The notes under the pieces were generated by a model. The model did no database searches. It was given only the letters and a program-made list of their open reading frames with translations, and was not told the origin of the DNA. Positions 1 to 10,314 of a stretch of DNA of 64,000 nt are shown here, one piece after another. Source of the stretch: an uncultured Alphaproteobacteria bacterium. Its GTDB lineage: Bacteria > Pseudomonadota > Alphaproteobacteria > HIMB59 > GCA-002718135. The translations under genes and the position numbers were made by a program. The DNA lies in NCBI GenBank assembly GCA_902524385.1, contig CABZCZ010000001.1:62001-126000 (forward strand). Reading direction: 5' to 3'. Position 1 is the stretch's first letter. Every line of letters begins with the position of its first letter.

Positions 1-40
1 AATAACGTTAATATGTTATATGGATATATATAGAATTCTT

Positions 41-514
41 ATGGTTGGTAGTGTTAATAAAACAATTTTATTAGGAAACTTAGGAAGAGATCCTGAAATT
101 AGGTCTATGCAGTCTGGAGCTAAAATGGCTTCATTTTCAATTGCAACTTCAAAAAGATGGAAAGATAGAAATACTCAAGAACAAAAAGAAAAAACATCTT
201 GGCATAACATTGTTGTTTTTGGAGACGGCTTAGTTGATATAGTAGAAAAATATGTAAAAAAAGGATCTAAAATTTATGTTGAAGGAGAGCTTCAAACAAG
301 GAAATGGCAAGATAAAGATGGAAATGATAGATACACTACAGAGGTCATTTTACAGGGATATAATTGTAATTTAACCCTATTAGACAGCAGAAATAGTAAC
401 TCTCAAGTATCAGATAATTCACAAGAAATGGATCAATCTAAGCCAATTGAAGACAATTCTTTTGGAAATCAATCAAGTGATTCTGATGATTTAGATGAAG
501 ATATACCTTTTTAA
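41..514 (+). CDS. ssb: Single-stranded DNA-binding protein SSB
   Basis: SSB coats single-stranded DNA during replication, recombination and repair and recruits partners through its C-terminal tail. The OB-fold occupies about residues 1-105, beginning NKTILLGNLGRDPE and containing the SWHNIVVFG segment. A Gln/Asn/Ser-rich linker follows, and the protein ends in the acidic tip DLDEDIPF, the classical partner-binding tail. The ORF track starts at 20, but SSB proteins begin just before the NK(V/T)ILLGNLG strand, so the internal ATG at 41 (MVGSVNKT) is preferred, giving 157 residues. It lies upstream of gyrA in the same direction, an arrangement common in Alphaproteobacteria. Identity is very secure; the exact start is slightly less so. 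Confidence 0.96.
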   Translation: MVGSVNKTILLGNLGRDPEIRSMQSGAKMASFSIATSKRWKDRNTQEQKEKTSWHNIVVFGDGLVDIVEKYVKKGSKIYVEGELQTRKWQDKDGNDRYTTEVILQGYNCNLTLLDSRNSNSQVSDNSQEMDQSKPIEDNSFGNQSSDSDDLDEDIPF

Positions 515-656
515 ATATTTATATTAGATATTATTATTTAATTACTGAAAAATATAGTTTTTTTAATATAATTTAATCATTTATTTATATTGGTTTAAAT
601 TGTGCTTTTTGATATAAAAAATTCTTTATTTTTCATAGAAAACTTGGATTTTTTTA

Positions 657-3335
657 GTGCCTGACGAAATAGATACATCAAATAACGATAATCAAGAATC
701 TAATAATATACCTTCGGTAAACTTAGAGCAAGAAATGCAAAAATCCTATCTGGATTACGCAATGTCTGTAATAGTTAGTAGGGCACTTCCAGACTGTAGA
801 GATGGCTTAAAGCCAGTTCACAGAAGAATATTGTATTCTATGAGTGAGTCAGGATACAATTTTAATAAACCATACAAAAAATCTGCAAGAATAGTCGGTG
901 ATGTAATGGGTAAATATCATCCTCATGGAGACTCAGCTATTTACAATTCTATGGTTAGAATGGCACAAAATTTTTCTATGCGATTAGAGTTAGTTGATGG
1001 TCAAGGAAATTTTGGATCCTTAGATGGAGATCCTCCTGCAGCAATGAGATACACTGAGGCACGACTTGCTAAAGTATCTGAGAGGCTTGTTGAAGATATT
1101 GATAAAAATACCGTTTCCTTTCAACCTAATTATGATGACACAACAAAAGAACCCTCAGTTTTGCCATCCCAATTTCCAAATCTTTTAGTTAATGGGGCAT
1201 CAGGAATAGCTGTTGGAATGGCGACTAATATTGCCCCACATAACTTAGGAGAAGTCATAGACGCATCTTTATATCTTATTAAAAATCCAGAATGTAATAT
1301 CTCAGATCTTCAAAAATATATTTTTGGTCCTGATTTTCCAACAGGGGGTCAAATAATTGGTAAAAAGGGCATAACAGAAGCATTTGAAACTGGAAAAGGT
1401 GGGTGTGTAGTTAGGTCAAAGACTAGCATTGAAAATTTTAAAAAGGATCGAGAGGCAATTGTACTCCACGAAATACCTTACCAGGTTAATAAATCAAAAT
1501 TATTAGAAAGGATTGCAGAAATTGTAAAAAATGGAATTGTTGAAGGAATTTCGGATTTAAGAGATGAGTCAGATAGAAACGGTGTTAGGGTTGTGATAGA
1601 ATTAAAAAAAGATGTAGACTCAAATATTATTCTCAATCAATTATATAAACATACTTTAATTCAAACGACATTCAATTCTAATATGCTTGCTTTAAATAAA
1701 GGTAAGCCGGAACAAATGAATTTAAAAGAAATTTTATCTTCATTTTTAGATTTCAGAGAAGAAGTAATAATAAAAAGAACATTATTTGACCTTAATAAAG
1801 CTAGAGAAAAAGCTCATATTTTAGTTGGATTGGTTGTTACTAATGAAGATATTGATGAAATTATAGAATTAATAAAAAGTTCAAAAGATACAAAAGAAGC
1901 AAAAGAAAAATTAATTAAAAAGAAATGGAAACTATCTAAACAAAATCTTAATTTTATTAAATCAGTTGAGGATGATACTGTAGAGTTAAAAAACAACACT
2001 TTCAATTTTTCTGATGCACAGGCCAAAGCTATTTTAGAATTAAGATTACAAAAATTAACTGCTTTAGAAAGAGAAGATATACAAAAAGATTTAGAAAGTT
2101 TAATTTTAGAAATTAAAAATTACCTATCTATACTTAATTCTAGGGATATTCTTCTAAAGGAAATAGAAAATGAATTAGCTGAAATTAAAAAAGAATTTGC
2201 AACTGAAAGACGTAGTGAGATTATTGATCAAGAATATGAGCAAGTAGATGATTTAAGATATATTCAACAAGAAGATATAGTTTTAACTATTTCTAATAAT
2301 GGATACATTAAAAGATCACTATTATCTAATTATCGTTCTCAAAATAGAGGAGGTAAAGGTAAAACTGGTATGTCAACAAGGGAAGAAGATTTTGTTAAAG
2401 AAATTCACTTTGCAGATACTCATACTAAACTTTTAGTTTTTTCTTCATTAGGAAAGGTTTATTCTCTAAAATCTCATGATGTTCCTGAAGCTAGTTTAAA
2501 GGCAAGAGGAAAGCCTATAGTAAATTTATTGCCATTTAAAAATTCTGAAAAAATATCAACTTTTCTACCATTACCCTTAGATGAAAATCAGTGGGAAAAA
2601 TTTTATGTTATTTTTACAACTAAAAATGGAATGGTTAGAAAAAATAAATTAATTGATGTTGCTAAGAGTGGAAAAAGAGAATTAAGGGACTCTGGCAAAG
2701 TATCTATTAGGCTTGATGAAAAAGATGAATTAATTGGTGTTAAGCTTTGTACTGTGGATGATGATATTTTACTTTCTTCATCAAATGGAAAATGTTTACG
2801 TTTTCCAGTTGAAAAATTAAGATTATTTTCTGGTTTAAATTCTTCAGGTGTAAGGGGTATAAAATTAGATAAGGGCAATACAATCATTTCTTTAGCAATT
2901 TTAAAACATTCAGTGATTGATATGAGCATTCGTCAAGAATACTTAAGGGCAGCATCTGAAAGTAGAAAAGAAACCTCATCATTCAAAAATGGATTTGAAG
3001 AATTAAATAAAAATGAAGAATTCCTATTAGCTATAACATCAAAGGGTTTTGGAAAAAGATCATCTGCTTATGAATATAGAATTTCAAATAGAGGAGGAAA
3101 AGGCATAACTGGCATAATAACATCTAAAAAAAATGGTGAAGTTGTTGATTGTTTTGTTGTTAAGGATAACGATGAAATTATTCTTGTTAGTGACAAGGGT
3201 CAAATAATTAGAGTTAATGTAAACCAAATTAGAATAGCTGGAAGATCAACAAAAGGTGTATGTATTTTTAAGATTCCAGAAAGTGATAGAATTGTTTCTG
3301 TTTCTAGAATACAAGAATTCGAAAATGATGAATAA
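657..3335 (+). CDS. gyrA: DNA gyrase subunit A
   Basis: This is the breakage-reunion subunit of DNA gyrase, which introduces negative supercoils with GyrB. It begins with GTG. The winged-helix/tower region carries the active-site tyrosine in [10 protein letters not shown] (about residue 132). The quinolone-determining region reads [10 protein letters not shown]. The C-terminal beta-pinwheel contains the GyrA box NRGGKGKTG, with a second NRGGKG repeat near the end. The GyrA box, the 892-residue length and the ssb-gyrA-coaD order favour GyrA over ParC. The residue equivalent to E. coli Asp87 is Asn (codon 945-947), while the Ser83 equivalent is kept. The 3' end overlaps coaD. Confidence 0.97.
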   Translation: MPDEIDTSNNDNQESNNIPSVNLEQEMQKSYLDYAMSVIVSRALPDCRDGLKPVHRRILYSMSESGYNFNKPYKKSARIVGDVMGKYHPHGDSAIYNSMVRMAQNFSMRLELVDGQGNFGSLDGDPPAAMRYTEARLAKVSERLVEDIDKNTVSFQPNYDDTTKEPSVLPSQFPNLLVNGASGIAVGMATNIAPHNLGEVIDASLYLIKNPECNISDLQKYIFGPDFPTGGQIIGKKGITEAFETGKGGCVVRSKTSIENFKKDREAIVLHEIPYQVNKSKLLERIAEIVKNGIVEGISDLRDESDRNGVRVVIELKKDVDSNIILNQLYKHTLIQTTFNSNMLALNKGKPEQMNLKEILSSFLDFREEVIIKRTLFDLNKAREKAHILVGLVVTNEDIDEIIELIKSSKDTKEAKEKLIKKKWKLSKQNLNFIKSVEDDTVELKNNTFNFSDAQAKAILELRLQKLTALEREDIQKDLESLILEIKNYLSILNSRDILLKEIENELAEIKKEFATERRSEIIDQEYEQVDDLRYIQQEDIVLTISNNGYIKRSLLSNYRSQNRGGKGKTGMSTREEDFVKEIHFADTHTKLLVFSSLGKVYSLKSHDVPEASLKARGKPIVNLLPFKNSEKISTFLPLPLDENQWEKFYVIFTTKNGMVRKNKLIDVAKSGKRELRDSGKVSIRLDEKDELIGVKLCTVDDDILLSSSNGKCLRFPVEKLRLFSGLNSSGVRGIKLDKGNTIISLAILKHSVIDMSIRQEYLRAASESRKETSSFKNGFEELNKNEEFLLAITSKGFGKRSSAYEYRISNRGGKGITGIITSKKNGEVVDCFVVKDNDEIILVSDKGQIIRVNVNQIRIAGRSTKGVCIFKIPESDRIVSVSRIQEFENDE

Positions 3336-3819
3336 AATTGGAATATACCCGGGTACTTTTGATCCTATGACTGCAGGTCATATGGACATAATTAAAAGAT
3401 CATTAAGAATAGTAGATAATTTAGTAATAGCTGTCGCAAATAATATTAACAAAGATTCATTGTTTAGTGTTCAAGAAAGAATTAATATTATTAAAAGTGA
3501 TATCACCTCTGTAAATGAATTAAATTCAAAAATTAATGTTACTGAATTATCAGGACTACTTACAACTTTTGCTAAAGATCAAAATGCCACATGTATAATT
3601 CGTGGTTTAAGAGCAGTATCTGATTTTGAGTATGAATTTCAAATGACAGGCATGAACTACCAACTTAACCCCAATATCGAGACAATATTTCTTATGACTT
3701 CTGAAAAAAACTCATTCATTTCATCTAATTTTGTTAAAGAAGTCCATAAACTAGGTGGAGATGTTTCAAATTTTGTTTCTAAAAATACTTTAGAACAACT
3801 TAATAAAAAAAACTCGTAG
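3328..3819 (+). CDS. coaD: Phosphopantetheine adenylyltransferase
   Basis: CoaD transfers AMP from ATP to 4'-phosphopantetheine, the penultimate step of coenzyme A synthesis. The N-terminus carries the nucleotidyltransferase signature [12 protein letters not shown], with the TxGH catalytic motif. [12 protein letters not shown] is the conserved substrate-binding segment, and SSNFVKEV near the C-terminus matches the family ending. The track start at 3256 lies deep inside gyrA and adds about 23 unrelated residues. Two adjacent ATGs at 3325 and 3328 precede NKIGIYPG, and the second gives the usual spacing and 163 residues (E. coli has 159). The gene overlaps the gyrA stop by a few bases, suggesting translational coupling. 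Confidence 0.95.
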   Translation: MNKIGIYPGTFDPMTAGHMDIIKRSLRIVDNLVIAVANNINKDSLFSVQERINIIKSDITSVNELNSKINVTELSGLLTTFAKDQNATCIIRGLRAVSDFEYEFQMTGMNYQLNPNIETIFLMTSEKNSFISSNFVKEVHKLGGDVSNFVSKNTLEQLNKKNS

Positions 3820-3827
3820 TTAATCAC

Positions 3828-3856
3828 TTGCGCTTACAATATTTGAACTATATAGA
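3828..3856 (+). promoter_or_regulatory. Sigma-70-type promoter for tRNA-Lys
   Basis: TTGCGC at 3828 and TATAGA at 3851 are separated by exactly 17 bases, a good housekeeping promoter. The expected start point falls about 7 bases before the mature tRNA 5' end. This is inferred from sequence only. Confidence 0.5.
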
Positions 3857-3869
3857 ATACAAATTCGAT

Positions 3870-3945
<76 letters not shown>

Positions 3946-3951
3946 TCCAAA

Positions 3952-4134
3952 ATGAAAAAAGCAAAAATTAAAAATATTGCATCTGGTATTGAAAAAAATT
4001 GTGATATTTTAAGAAAAAATGATAGCATTCTTGAAGTAGTTCTTGAGGGAACAACAATAAAGATATTACTAAAAAAAAAGACTAATAAATATATCGGGTA
4101 TTTTAAAGAAATGGAATTTGAGTCTGATGGTTAA
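3952..4134 (+). CDS. Small hypothetical protein (60 aa) downstream of tRNA-Lys
   Basis: This is a short, Lys/Ile-rich ORF that starts six bases after the tRNA-Lys CCA end, so it may be read from the same promoter. The protein alternates charged and beta-prone segments (ILEVVLEGTTIKILLKKK) with no signal peptide, cysteine motif or membrane span. It ends convergently on the YkgJ-like gene, the two stop regions overlapping by four bases. I do not recognise a family. That it fills the gap without colliding with a neighbour supports it as a real gene, but short AT-rich ORFs arise easily by chance. Confidence 0.5.
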   Translation: MKKAKIKNIASGIEKNCDILRKNDSILEVVLEGTTIKILLKKKTNKYIGYFKEMEFESDG

Positions 4135-4568
4135 TTTTTATTCCTAATATTTAATTCGTTTTCAAGATCAATTTGTACTTGCTTTAAAATTTCTTTCTTT
4201 GTTTTTATTTTACCTTTCCCTACACCGGGGCAATTTTTAGCAATATCGTTATTCCATGTTTTTGTATTCATATTTTCAGGCCAAAAAGGCCATGTTCTAC
4301 ATTGTATAGGTCTCAACTTATAAACTGTACATTTGTTATCTTTCAAAAATATGCAATTTCCATTATTTTTTTTTAGTTCCTTTAAGTGAATGAAGCCATC
4401 AGTTTTTTGACAATAGTTTTTTACAAAGTTTTGTTCTGTTGTTTTAAATCCAATTGACAATTTTTTAATATCTTTCTTACTTAAATAAACAAAACCATAG
4501 GTACCTCTTGAAACACAACAATTTCCAGAACCCTGGCATTCAAATCTTATACCTTTTTCTATATCCAT
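4131..4568 (-). CDS. YkgJ-family cysteine-cluster protein
   Basis: A 145-residue cytoplasmic protein of the YkgJ/UPF0153 family, whose members carry a conserved cysteine cluster thought to chelate zinc or iron. The motifs are visible in order: FECQGSGNCC near the N-terminus, LSKKDIKKL in the middle, then CIFLKDNKCTVYKLRP and QCRTWPFWP. The biochemical role of the family is not established. The gene lies five bases downstream of recG on the same strand, so the two are probably co-transcribed. Family assignment is firm; function is open. Confidence 0.85.
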   Translation of the reverse strand: MDIEKGIRFECQGSGNCCVSRGTYGFVYLSKKDIKKLSIGFKTTEQNFVKNYCQKTDGFIHLKELKKNNGNCIFLKDNKCTVYKLRPIQCRTWPFWPENMNTKTWNNDIAKNCPGVGKGKIKTKKEILKQVQIDLENELNIRNKN

Positions 4569-4573
4569 AACTA

Positions 4574-6655
4574 TTATCCAGCTGTAAGTGTTAATATTGC
4601 TGCATCCCTTTCTTGAATATACAATAAGTTTCGAAGATTTTCTCCTTCTATGTTTTCCAATTTTGGATTATTGGATAATATATCTTCTACCATAATTTTA
4701 GCATCTTCTAATAGATCGTAATCAAAACTAAGATCGGCTACATAAAAAGATGGACTACCAGATTGTTTTTTTCCTAAAATTTCTCCTGGACCTCTTATTT
4801 TTAGATCCTCTTCAGCAATCGTAAAACCATCATTTGTTTGCTTCATTATTTCAATTCTTTTTTTAGAAATTTCTCCAATATTTTCTTTATGTAAAAGTAT
4901 ACAATATGACTGAATATCATTTCTACCAACACGACCTCTCAATTGATGAAGTTGAGCTAAACCAAATCTTTCTGCATGCTCAATTACAATTGTTGTTGCA
5001 GAAGGAATATCTACACCAACTTCAATAACAGTTGTTGAAACCAAAATTTTATAATCCTCATTTTTAAACTTTGTCATTATTTCTTCTTTTTCTATTTCAC
5101 TTAAACGTCCATGCATTAAAAGAACTTTATTTTTGAAATATTTTTTTAAAATTTTGTATCTTTCCTCTGCAGCTTTTAGATCTAACTCTTCAGATTCTTC
5201 TATTAAAGGGCATACCCAGTAAAATTTAGACGATGAATTTTTAATTTTTTCTTTTATTCTATCAATAAGTTGATTTTCTTTTTTTAATGACAAAGAGCTA
5301 GTTATAATTGGTTTACGACCTAAAGGTTTTTCAATTAATTTACTCTCTTTCATATCTCCATATGCTGCTAAAGTTAATGTTCTTGGAATAGGAGTCGCAC
5401 TCATTACTAAAATATTTGGTTTATGATTTTTATGGTTAAATACCATTCTTTGATAAACTCCAAATCTATGCTGTTCATCAATAACTGCTAAACCTAAATT
5501 ATTAAATTTTACAGTATCTTGTATTAAAGCATGTGTCCCAATTATAATATCTGCTTTTCCCTTTGCAATTTCATCTAATTTTTCTTTCCTTTCCTTACCC
5601 TTATCCTTTCCTGTAAGAACAAGCACATTTATTTTTGAATCTTTTAATAAATTTAGAATATTTTCATAATGCTGAAATGCGAGAATTGTAGTAGGTACCA
5701 TTAAAGCAGATTGAAAATTACTTTCAAATACTTTTATCATTGATATTAAAGCTACAATAGTTTTTCCAGACCCAACATCTCCTTGCAACAATCTGATCAT
5801 TTGATTAGAACTTCCTAGGTCCTGAAGTATTTCTTTGATTACATTATTTTGTGAATTTGTGAGTTGAAAATCTAAATTACTATAAAATTTATTTAATGAT
5901 TTATTTTCACTAGTAATTTTAAGACCTTTTTTCTTTTGATTAAAATTTCTCATAATGCCTATAGCTAATTGATGAGATAATAATTCATCAAATGCGAGTC
6001 TTCTTCTAAGCAAATTTTTATTTTTTATATTATTATCACTTGGATTATGAAGATTTTTAACTACTTCATTCCATTGTTTAAATTTATATTTATTTAATAT
6101 TGAAGTTTCTATCCATTCATTAAAATTTGGTAAATTATTTAATATTTGATCGGTTAATTTACTCATTATTTTTTGATTGAGGCCTCTAGTTAAACTGTAA
6201 ACTGCCTCTTTACTTTTAATTATTTTATTATTGTTTAAAGCACTTACATGACTAGGGTGCGTTATTTGAAATGTGTTTCTAAAATATTCTAATTTTCCAG
6301 ATATTAATCTATTTTCATTTGTTGGGAGCATTTGTCTCAACATAGGATGTCTTGCATTAAAATATACTAAATCAATATTTGTATCTCCACAAATACATTT
6401 AATTTTGTAGGGTTGTCTTTTAAACCTTGAAGGCTCATGTTTAATAATTTTTAAATTTAATGTTACTAAAGAATTAATCTCAGCATCATGAATATTTTCA
6501 TAGAATTTTCTTTCAAGAATGTTATTTGGTATATTCCAAACAAAATGAATATTCTTATATATACCTAATTTATTAATAATTTGTTCTAACTTTGGACCAA
6601 CTCCTTTTAGAGAAGATATTGAAGATAATATGTAATTTAATTTTTCTGGTCTCAT
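4574..6655 (-). CDS. recG: ATP-dependent DNA helicase RecG
   Basis: RecG remodels stalled replication forks and branched recombination intermediates. An N-terminal wedge/OB domain is followed by superfamily 2 helicase motifs: Walker A GDVGSGKT, DEQH in motif II, SATPIPRTL in motif III, STTVIEVGVD in motif V and QLRGRVGR in motif VI. The length of 693 residues equals E. coli RecG. The gene is divergent from sdhE-mfd, an alphaproteobacterial arrangement, with about 40 bases between the two starts that must hold both promoters. The YkgJ-like gene follows in the same direction. Confidence 0.96.
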   Translation of the reverse strand: MRPEKLNYILSSISSLKGVGPKLEQIINKLGIYKNIHFVWNIPNNILERKFYENIHDAEINSLVTLNLKIIKHEPSRFKRQPYKIKCICGDTNIDLVYFNARHPMLRQMLPTNENRLISGKLEYFRNTFQITHPSHVSALNNNKIIKSKEAVYSLTRGLNQKIMSKLTDQILNNLPNFNEWIETSILNKYKFKQWNEVVKNLHNPSDNNIKNKNLLRRRLAFDELLSHQLAIGIMRNFNQKKKGLKITSENKSLNKFYSNLDFQLTNSQNNVIKEILQDLGSSNQMIRLLQGDVGSGKTIVALISMIKVFESNFQSALMVPTTILAFQHYENILNLLKDSKINVLVLTGKDKGKERKEKLDEIAKGKADIIIGTHALIQDTVKFNNLGLAVIDEQHRFGVYQRMVFNHKNHKPNILVMSATPIPRTLTLAAYGDMKESKLIEKPLGRKPIITSSLSLKKENQLIDRIKEKIKNSSSKFYWVCPLIEESEELDLKAAEERYKILKKYFKNKVLLMHGRLSEIEKEEIMTKFKNEDYKILVSTTVIEVGVDIPSATTIVIEHAERFGLAQLHQLRGRVGRNDIQSYCILLHKENIGEISKKRIEIMKQTNDGFTIAEEDLKIRGPGEILGKKQSGSPSFYVADLSFDYDLLEDAKIMVEDILSNNPKLENIEGENLRNLLYIQERDAAILTLTAG

Positions 6656-6698
6656 AGATTTTTATAAAATTATAAACTATATTCTATATTCAATTTTT

Positions 6699-6947
6699 AT
6701 GTCATTCAATTCACTTAAAAAAACTATAAAATATAGGGTTTCTTACTCTGGTACAAAAGAGACAGATATTTTGTATAAAAGATATTTTATAAATCAGTTA
6801 GATAAATTTAGTGAAAAAGATCTTGAGGATATTAAATCGATATTTAATCAATTCTCCGATAATGAGATTTATGATTTTCTCACTTCTAAGGTAACTATTC
6901 CATTAGAATTTAAGGGAATATTTAATAAAATACTTAATGAAGAATAA
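6699..6947 (+). CDS. sdhE: SdhE / succinate dehydrogenase flavinylation factor (DUF339)
   Basis: SdhE-family proteins promote covalent FAD attachment to the SdhA subunit of succinate dehydrogenase. This 82-residue helical protein shows the family pattern, with an N-terminal helix, then SGTKETDILYKRYF, an acidic FSEKDLEDI segment and the IYDFLTSK ending. Its place between recG and mfd is the usual alphaproteobacterial location, which strengthens the call. The RGxxE motif important for flavinylation appears as SGTKE, so the Arg is replaced while Gly and Glu are kept. It overlaps mfd by 11 bases, implying coupling. Confidence 0.85.
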   Translation: MSFNSLKKTIKYRVSYSGTKETDILYKRYFINQLDKFSEKDLEDIKSIFNQFSDNEIYDFLTSKVTIPLEFKGIFNKILNEE

Positions 6948-9900
6948 AAATACAATAGGTCCATCAATTTACAATGTTGAACCCTTTTTCATTTCGCAGT
7001 TCTATCAAAATTCTAATAAATCAATTTTATACATTGGAAAAGATGAGAGAGAAATATCATCGATGGAACAAAAAATTAAATGGTTATTACCAGATGCTGA
7101 GATTTTATTATTTAAATCTTGGGATCAAATACCCTACGATAATGTCTCACCTTCAAAAGAAGTTCAAATAGAAAGATTAAAAACACTTAAAATTTTATCA
7201 AATACCAAAGCAAAAAGAATAATACTCACTACAATTAATTCAATAATACAAAAAATAATCCCTAGATCAATTATTAATTCACAATTTTTTAAAATTTCAA
7301 AAAAACAAAAATTTAAATTTGAAGATCTTATAAATAACCTAGTACTTTTAGGCTTCCAAAGAACTTCTCTAGTGCGTGATAAATCAGAATTTTCTGTAAG
7401 AGGATCAATTTTAGATATTTTTCCCAATGATAGATCTAAGCCAATAAGAATAGATTTTTTTGATGAAGAAATAGAAACGATTTTTGAATTTGATCCAATT
7501 ACTCAAAAAAGATTAAAAGAAATAAATAGTGATTTAGAGTTTAACATTATTAATGAATTAATACTTAATGAACATAATTTAAATCTATTTAGAAAAAATT
7601 TTAGGGAAATATTTTCAGACTATAGGAATAGTCAAGTTTATAACCTTTTTTCTGATAAAATTATTCCATCTGGTGGTGAACAATTTTTGCCTTTATTTTA
7701 CGATAATCTTGAAACATTGTTTGATTATGTTGATGAATACACAATATTATTAAATGATGATCTTAAAAATTTATTTGAAAATAGATTAGAAAATATAAAT
7801 GATTTTTATTTAGCAAGAAAAAATAATAAAGAAAGTTTTTTTCTATCACCTGAATATTTTTACCTTAATAGAGAAAATTTTAAAAAATATTTAGATAATA
7901 ATGAACATTTTTACTTTAATACATTTGATAAAAATAATCATATTAATATAGATGTAAATATTATTCATAATTTATCATCTATTAAAAAAGAAATAGATTT
8001 TAGTTTTATAAATCAATTTTTTACAACAAATTCTAAAGAGAATATAATTTATATATGTTGTCGTAGTAAAGGAAGTTTAGAGAGAGTATCCAAAATATTA
8101 CAGAATAATTTAAACTTAAATTTAAATAATGTAACAAACTTTAATCATTTACTTTCAGATAATATTTTTTTAACAATTCTTGATATTGAGGACTCACTAA
8201 AATTTAATAAATATATTTTTATTAATGAAAAATCTTTATTTGGTTATTTTTTTAATACACAAATATCTAAACCACGTAAACAAACTATTTTTTTTGAAGA
8301 ATTAAATAAGTTATCAATTGATTCTATTCTGGTTCATTCTGAGTATGGTCTTTGTAAGTTTAATAATATAACAAAAATTGAATTAAATGACTCAATTCAT
8401 GAGTGTTTAGAACTAGAATTTTTTGAAAATCAAAAACTTTTCTTACCAGTTGAAAATTTAAGTTATGTATCAAAATACAGTGATGATACTGATGTAAATA
8501 TTATTTTAGATAAACTCGGTGCTTCGCATTGGCAAAAAAGAAAAGCAGATGCAAAAAAGAAAATTAGGGATGCTGCAAAAAAACTCATCTCAATAGCTTC
8601 TAAGAGACTTCAATCTCAATCTTATGAAATTAATACAAATAGCCCTGAATACGATAAATTTGTTAGTACTTTCCCATATGTTGAAACTGATGATCAATTG
8701 AATGCAATTCAAGATGTGATAAATGATTTTTCTAAAACTATACCATCTGATAGATTAATTGTAGGTGATGTTGCATTTGGTAAGACAGAAGTAATTTTGA
8801 GAGCAATTTTTCTTGCTGCAAAATCGAATTTACAATCTGTTGTTTTAGTTCCTACTACAATTTTAGCTAGACAGCATTTTATTAATTTCAAAAAAAGATT
8901 ATCTATTTTTGGTATTAACATTGCAGAAATTTCTAGATTAGTATCTTTAAAAGATAAAAAAGAGATTTTTGAAAAATGCAATAATGGTAATATAGATGTG
9001 TTAGTTGGTACTCATGCTTTATTAAATGATAAGTTAAAATTTAGTAGACTTGGTCTTATTGTTTACGATGAAGAGCAAAAACTAGGAACTATTCAAAAAG
9101 AAAAATTTAAAGAAATAGCTCCAAAAGCGCATTGTATCTCACTTAGTGCAACACCTATTCCAAGAACTTTAAGTATGTCTCTGTCAGGGATAAGAGATCT
9201 TAGTCTAATACTTACAGCACCATTTGAAAGAATGGCAGTTAGGACTTATGTATCACCATTTGATTCTTTGACTATTACAGAAGCTATAAAAAGAGAGATA
9301 TATGGAAGAAAAAATGGTGTTTACTTTGTTGTGCCAAGAAAAAAAGATTTACCTTTTGTCGAACAATTTTTAAATGATAATTTACCAAAAATAAAATTTG
9401 TAATCACTCACGGTCAACTTAGTCCTAAATTATTAGAAAGTAGAATATCAAAATTCTATAATCAAGAGGTCCCTTTAATGCTAAGCACAAATATTATTGA
9501 AAATGGTTTGGATTTACCTCATGTAAATACAATTATAGTTTACCGATCCAACATTTTCTCTTTAGCAGCTTTATATCAATTGAAAGGAAGGGTAGGAAGA
9601 TCTTCTAAACGTGGATATGCTTATATTACATACAAAGAAAATGAATTAAAAGATAATGGTAGAAAAAGATTATCTATAATTAATTCTTCCGATCATCTTG
9701 GAGCGGGTTTTAATATAGCATCTCAAGATTTAGATCTTCGAGGTGGTGGTTCTATTATTGGAGAAGAACAGAGTGGTTTCATAAAAGAAATTGGAACAGA
9801 GCTTTATCATCAGATGCTTGAAGAAGAGATAAATATACAAAAAAGTAAAATTAATTCTAATTTTGTAAAAAAAGATAATTTTCAACCAATTATTAAAATT

Positions 9901-10314
9901 CCTGTTGAAATTTATATACCTGAAGATTTTATTAACGATATTGATCTAAGGCTATCTATTTATAAAAGAATCTCAAATATAAATAATAATAAAGAAATTG
10001 AAGATATAAAAATAGAATTAATAGATAGATTTGGCAAGTTACCTATTCAATTAATTAATTTATTAAAATTAGTAGAAATTAAAATCATTTGTTTAAAAAT
10101 TAATATTGAAAAATTTGAGTTTAGCAGAAAAGGCATATTAATCAGTTATTTTCAAAATAAACCAAAAAATCCAGAAAAATTATTAAAACTTTCATTATCA
10201 AATAATAATTCTTTAGTATTAAGACCTGATCAAAAAATTTTTTATGATTTTGGTGGTAATTTAATTGATGACAGATTTGAATTATCTAAAAATGTCATTA
10301 ATTTAATTAAATAA
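6937..10314 (+). CDS. mfd: Transcription-repair coupling factor Mfd
   Basis: Mfd removes RNA polymerase stalled at DNA lesions and recruits UvrA. The 1125-residue protein has the UvrB-like N-terminal module, with GSILDIFPND around residue 155. The RNA-polymerase-interacting/linker region follows, then the RecG-like translocase: GDVAFGKTE around residue 608, DEEQ, SATPIPRTLSMSL, and QLKGRVGRS. The C-terminal TRCF domain is also present. Walker A has Ala where most Mfd proteins have a second Gly (GDVGFGKTE). The start overlaps sdhE and the stop shares a base with the next ATG, so the run is probably co-translated. Confidence 0.96.
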   Translation: MKNKNTIGPSIYNVEPFFISQFYQNSNKSILYIGKDEREISSMEQKIKWLLPDAEILLFKSWDQIPYDNVSPSKEVQIERLKTLKILSNTKAKRIILTTINSIIQKIIPRSIINSQFFKISKKQKFKFEDLINNLVLLGFQRTSLVRDKSEFSVRGSILDIFPNDRSKPIRIDFFDEEIETIFEFDPITQKRLKEINSDLEFNIINELILNEHNLNLFRKNFREIFSDYRNSQVYNLFSDKIIPSGGEQFLPLFYDNLETLFDYVDEYTILLNDDLKNLFENRLENINDFYLARKNNKESFFLSPEYFYLNRENFKKYLDNNEHFYFNTFDKNNHINIDVNIIHNLSSIKKEIDFSFINQFFTTNSKENIIYICCRSKGSLERVSKILQNNLNLNLNNVTNFNHLLSDNIFLTILDIEDSLKFNKYIFINEKSLFGYFFNTQISKPRKQTIFFEELNKLSIDSILVHSEYGLCKFNNITKIELNDSIHECLELEFFENQKLFLPVENLSYVSKYSDDTDVNIILDKLGASHWQKRKADAKKKIRDAAKKLISIASKRLQSQSYEINTNSPEYDKFVSTFPYVETDDQLNAIQDVINDFSKTIPSDRLIVGDVAFGKTEVILRAIFLAAKSNLQSVVLVPTTILARQHFINFKKRLSIFGINIAEISRLVSLKDKKEIFEKCNNGNIDVLVGTHALLNDKLKFSRLGLIVYDEEQKLGTIQKEKFKEIAPKAHCISLSATPIPRTLSMSLSGIRDLSLILTAPFERMAVRTYVSPFDSLTITEAIKREIYGRKNGVYFVVPRKKDLPFVEQFLNDNLPKIKFVITHGQLSPKLLESRISKFYNQEVPLMLSTNIIENGLDLPHVNTIIVYRSNIFSLAALYQLKGRVGRSSKRGYAYITYKENELKDNGRKRLSIINSSDHLGAGFNIASQDLDLRGGGSIIGEEQSGFIKEIGTELYHQMLEEEINIQKSKINSNFVKKDNFQPIIKIPVEIYIPEDFINDIDLRLSIYKRISNINNNKEIEDIKIELIDRFGKLPIQLINLLKLVEIKIICLKINIEKFEFSRKGILISYFQNKPKNPEKLLKLSLSNNNSLVLRPDQKIFYDFGGNLIDDRFELSKNVINLIK

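Noticed and set aside
657-3335. Topoisomerase IV ParC as alternative identity
   Set aside because: GyrA-box repeats, full 892-residue length and ssb/coaD neighbours favour GyrA.
8709-8981. 90-residue minus-strand ORF
   Set aside because: Antisense shadow of the Mfd Walker A region; no independent signal.
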